From assembly GCA_021775195.1 (NCBI GenBank), contig JAJFIG010000562.1, positions 1-5,954 on the forward strand: a stretch of 5,954 nt of DNA, given 5' to 3'. Of this stretch, positions 5,529-5,954 are shown piece after piece. Position numbers and translations under genes: made by a program. The stretch's first letter is position 1. Every line of letters begins with the position of its first letter. This stretch comes from Rhodospirillales bacterium (lineage in GTDB: Bacteria; Pseudomonadota; Alphaproteobacteria; Rhodospirillales; 2-02-FULL-58-16). The notes under the pieces were generated by a model that was not told the origin of the DNA, searched no databases, and saw nothing but the letters and a program-made list of their open reading frames with translations.

Positions 5529-5954
5529 ACGGTCGTGAAGGCGGCAATGGCGGCGCCGATGGTCTCGGCCTCGATACCGAGGCAGTAGGCCGCCGCCGCC
5601 GCCGCCATGGCGTTGCGCAGCGCCAGGGCGCCGCCGGCGGCCTCGGGGACGGCGCCTGCGTCCATCACGACCGTGCGCCGGTCGCCATCGCGAAGGACGA
5701 TGACCGATCCGTCGTCGCCGTTCTCCCGGACCACGGCGCGCCCGCCATCTCCGATGTGCCTGGCAAGCACCGGATTGCCCACATCGGTGCCGTAGTAGCC
5801 AAGCCGTCCGCCGTCCAACCCTGCCGCCAAACCACGGCAATGAGCGTCGTCGGCATTGAGGACGGCCGTGCCCCGGGCCGACCGGGTGAGCACGGCCAGC
5901 ACCTGGACGACCAGATCCGGCGGCCCGACGGCCTCGGCCTCACCGTCAGTGGCG
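5513..5954 (-). CDS. CphA-family paralogue, C-terminal Mur-ligase part (5' end outside window)
   Basis: The frame is open to the right edge; 146 C-terminal residues are visible and the start lies outside. The visible part is the second half of a CphA-type Mur-ligase core: VLNADD (visible residues 31-36), an HIGDGGRAVV segment, a short beta-rich stretch, then VPEAAGGALALRNAMAAAAA, matching the family region rich in Asn-Ala-Ala. It is colinear with the C terminus of the downstream CphA-like protein, for example VLAVLTRSARGTAVLNADD against VLGVLTGVTRGTLVLDGDD, so the two are tandem paralogues. The protein stops at AAFTTVEERR, just where canonical CphA1 continues with a PGR motif and a DYxHNP-containing lid of roughly 150 residues. 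Whether its P-loop and ATP-grasp domain are intact cannot be seen. A valine codon GTG at 5902 is not the start, because family-like sequence continues upstream. Its stop overlaps the next start, so both proteins are likely made in similar amounts. Confidence 0.75.
   Translation of the reverse strand, partial: ATDGEAEAVGPPDLVVQVLAVLTRSARGTAVLNADDAHCRGLAAGLDGGRLGYYGTDVGNPVLARHIGDGGRAVVRENGDDGSVIVLRDGDRRTVVMDAGAVPEAAGGALALRNAMAAAAAAYCLGIEAETIGAAIAAFTTVEERR

Noticed and set aside
5586..5608. Short run of GCC triplets
   Set aside because: It encodes the alanine run of the Mur-ligase core in the upstream CphA paralogue and is a codon-bias effect, not a meaningful repeat.
5517..5840. Upstream extension of the CphA-like frame by 108 codons
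   Set aside because: It is an Arg/Gly-rich out-of-frame reading of the upstream paralogue; the CphA N domain begins at the ATG at 5516, which has a strong ribosome binding site.

Overview
The window is a gene-dense, GC-rich bacterial chromosome segment. Gene families, codon bias and one family marker (a GapR/DUF2312 homologue) point to an alphaproteobacterium, most likely of the Rhodospirillales type; this assignment is inferred from sequence character alone. No tRNA, rRNA, CRISPR array, insertion sequence or other mobile element is visible. Both ends of the window cut through genes.

Layout from left to right. The 3' part of a YbdK-type carboxylate-amine ligase gene (+) runs off the left edge and converges, 19 bp apart, on a gene (-) for a 354-residue response regulator. 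The regulator has an N-terminal receiver domain and a C-terminal HPt-like domain, with no DNA-binding domain. Divergent from it, across a 189-bp regulatory region with several perfect palindromes, lies a small gapR-like gene (+, 80 aa). That gene meets cysC (-, APS kinase) tail to tail; the two stop codons share the 4 bases TTAA.

Upstream of cysC on the same strand, after a 96-bp gap, is a two-gene unit of cyanophycin-synthetase (CphA) family paralogues. The 5' gene is only partly present and runs off the right edge. The 3' gene is complete (742 aa) and its ATG overlaps the stop of the 5' gene in ATGA, with a strong Shine-Dalgarno sequence, so the pair is translationally coupled.

The most interesting part is this CphA pair. 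The complete protein has an N-terminal CphA domain and an apparently intact ATP-grasp domain. Its Mur-ligase-like domain has lost the P-loop lysine and threonines, the ETARGG-type motif and the DHLG-type motif, and the protein ends about where the Mur lid subdomain should begin. The partial partner keeps the NADD motif but also stops before that lid. The complete protein therefore looks like a CphA2-like, single-active-site enzyme, or an enzyme for a related product, paired with a second lid-less paralogue. The other items are the receiver-HPt regulator with its palindromic promoter region, and the compact gapR/cysC junction.
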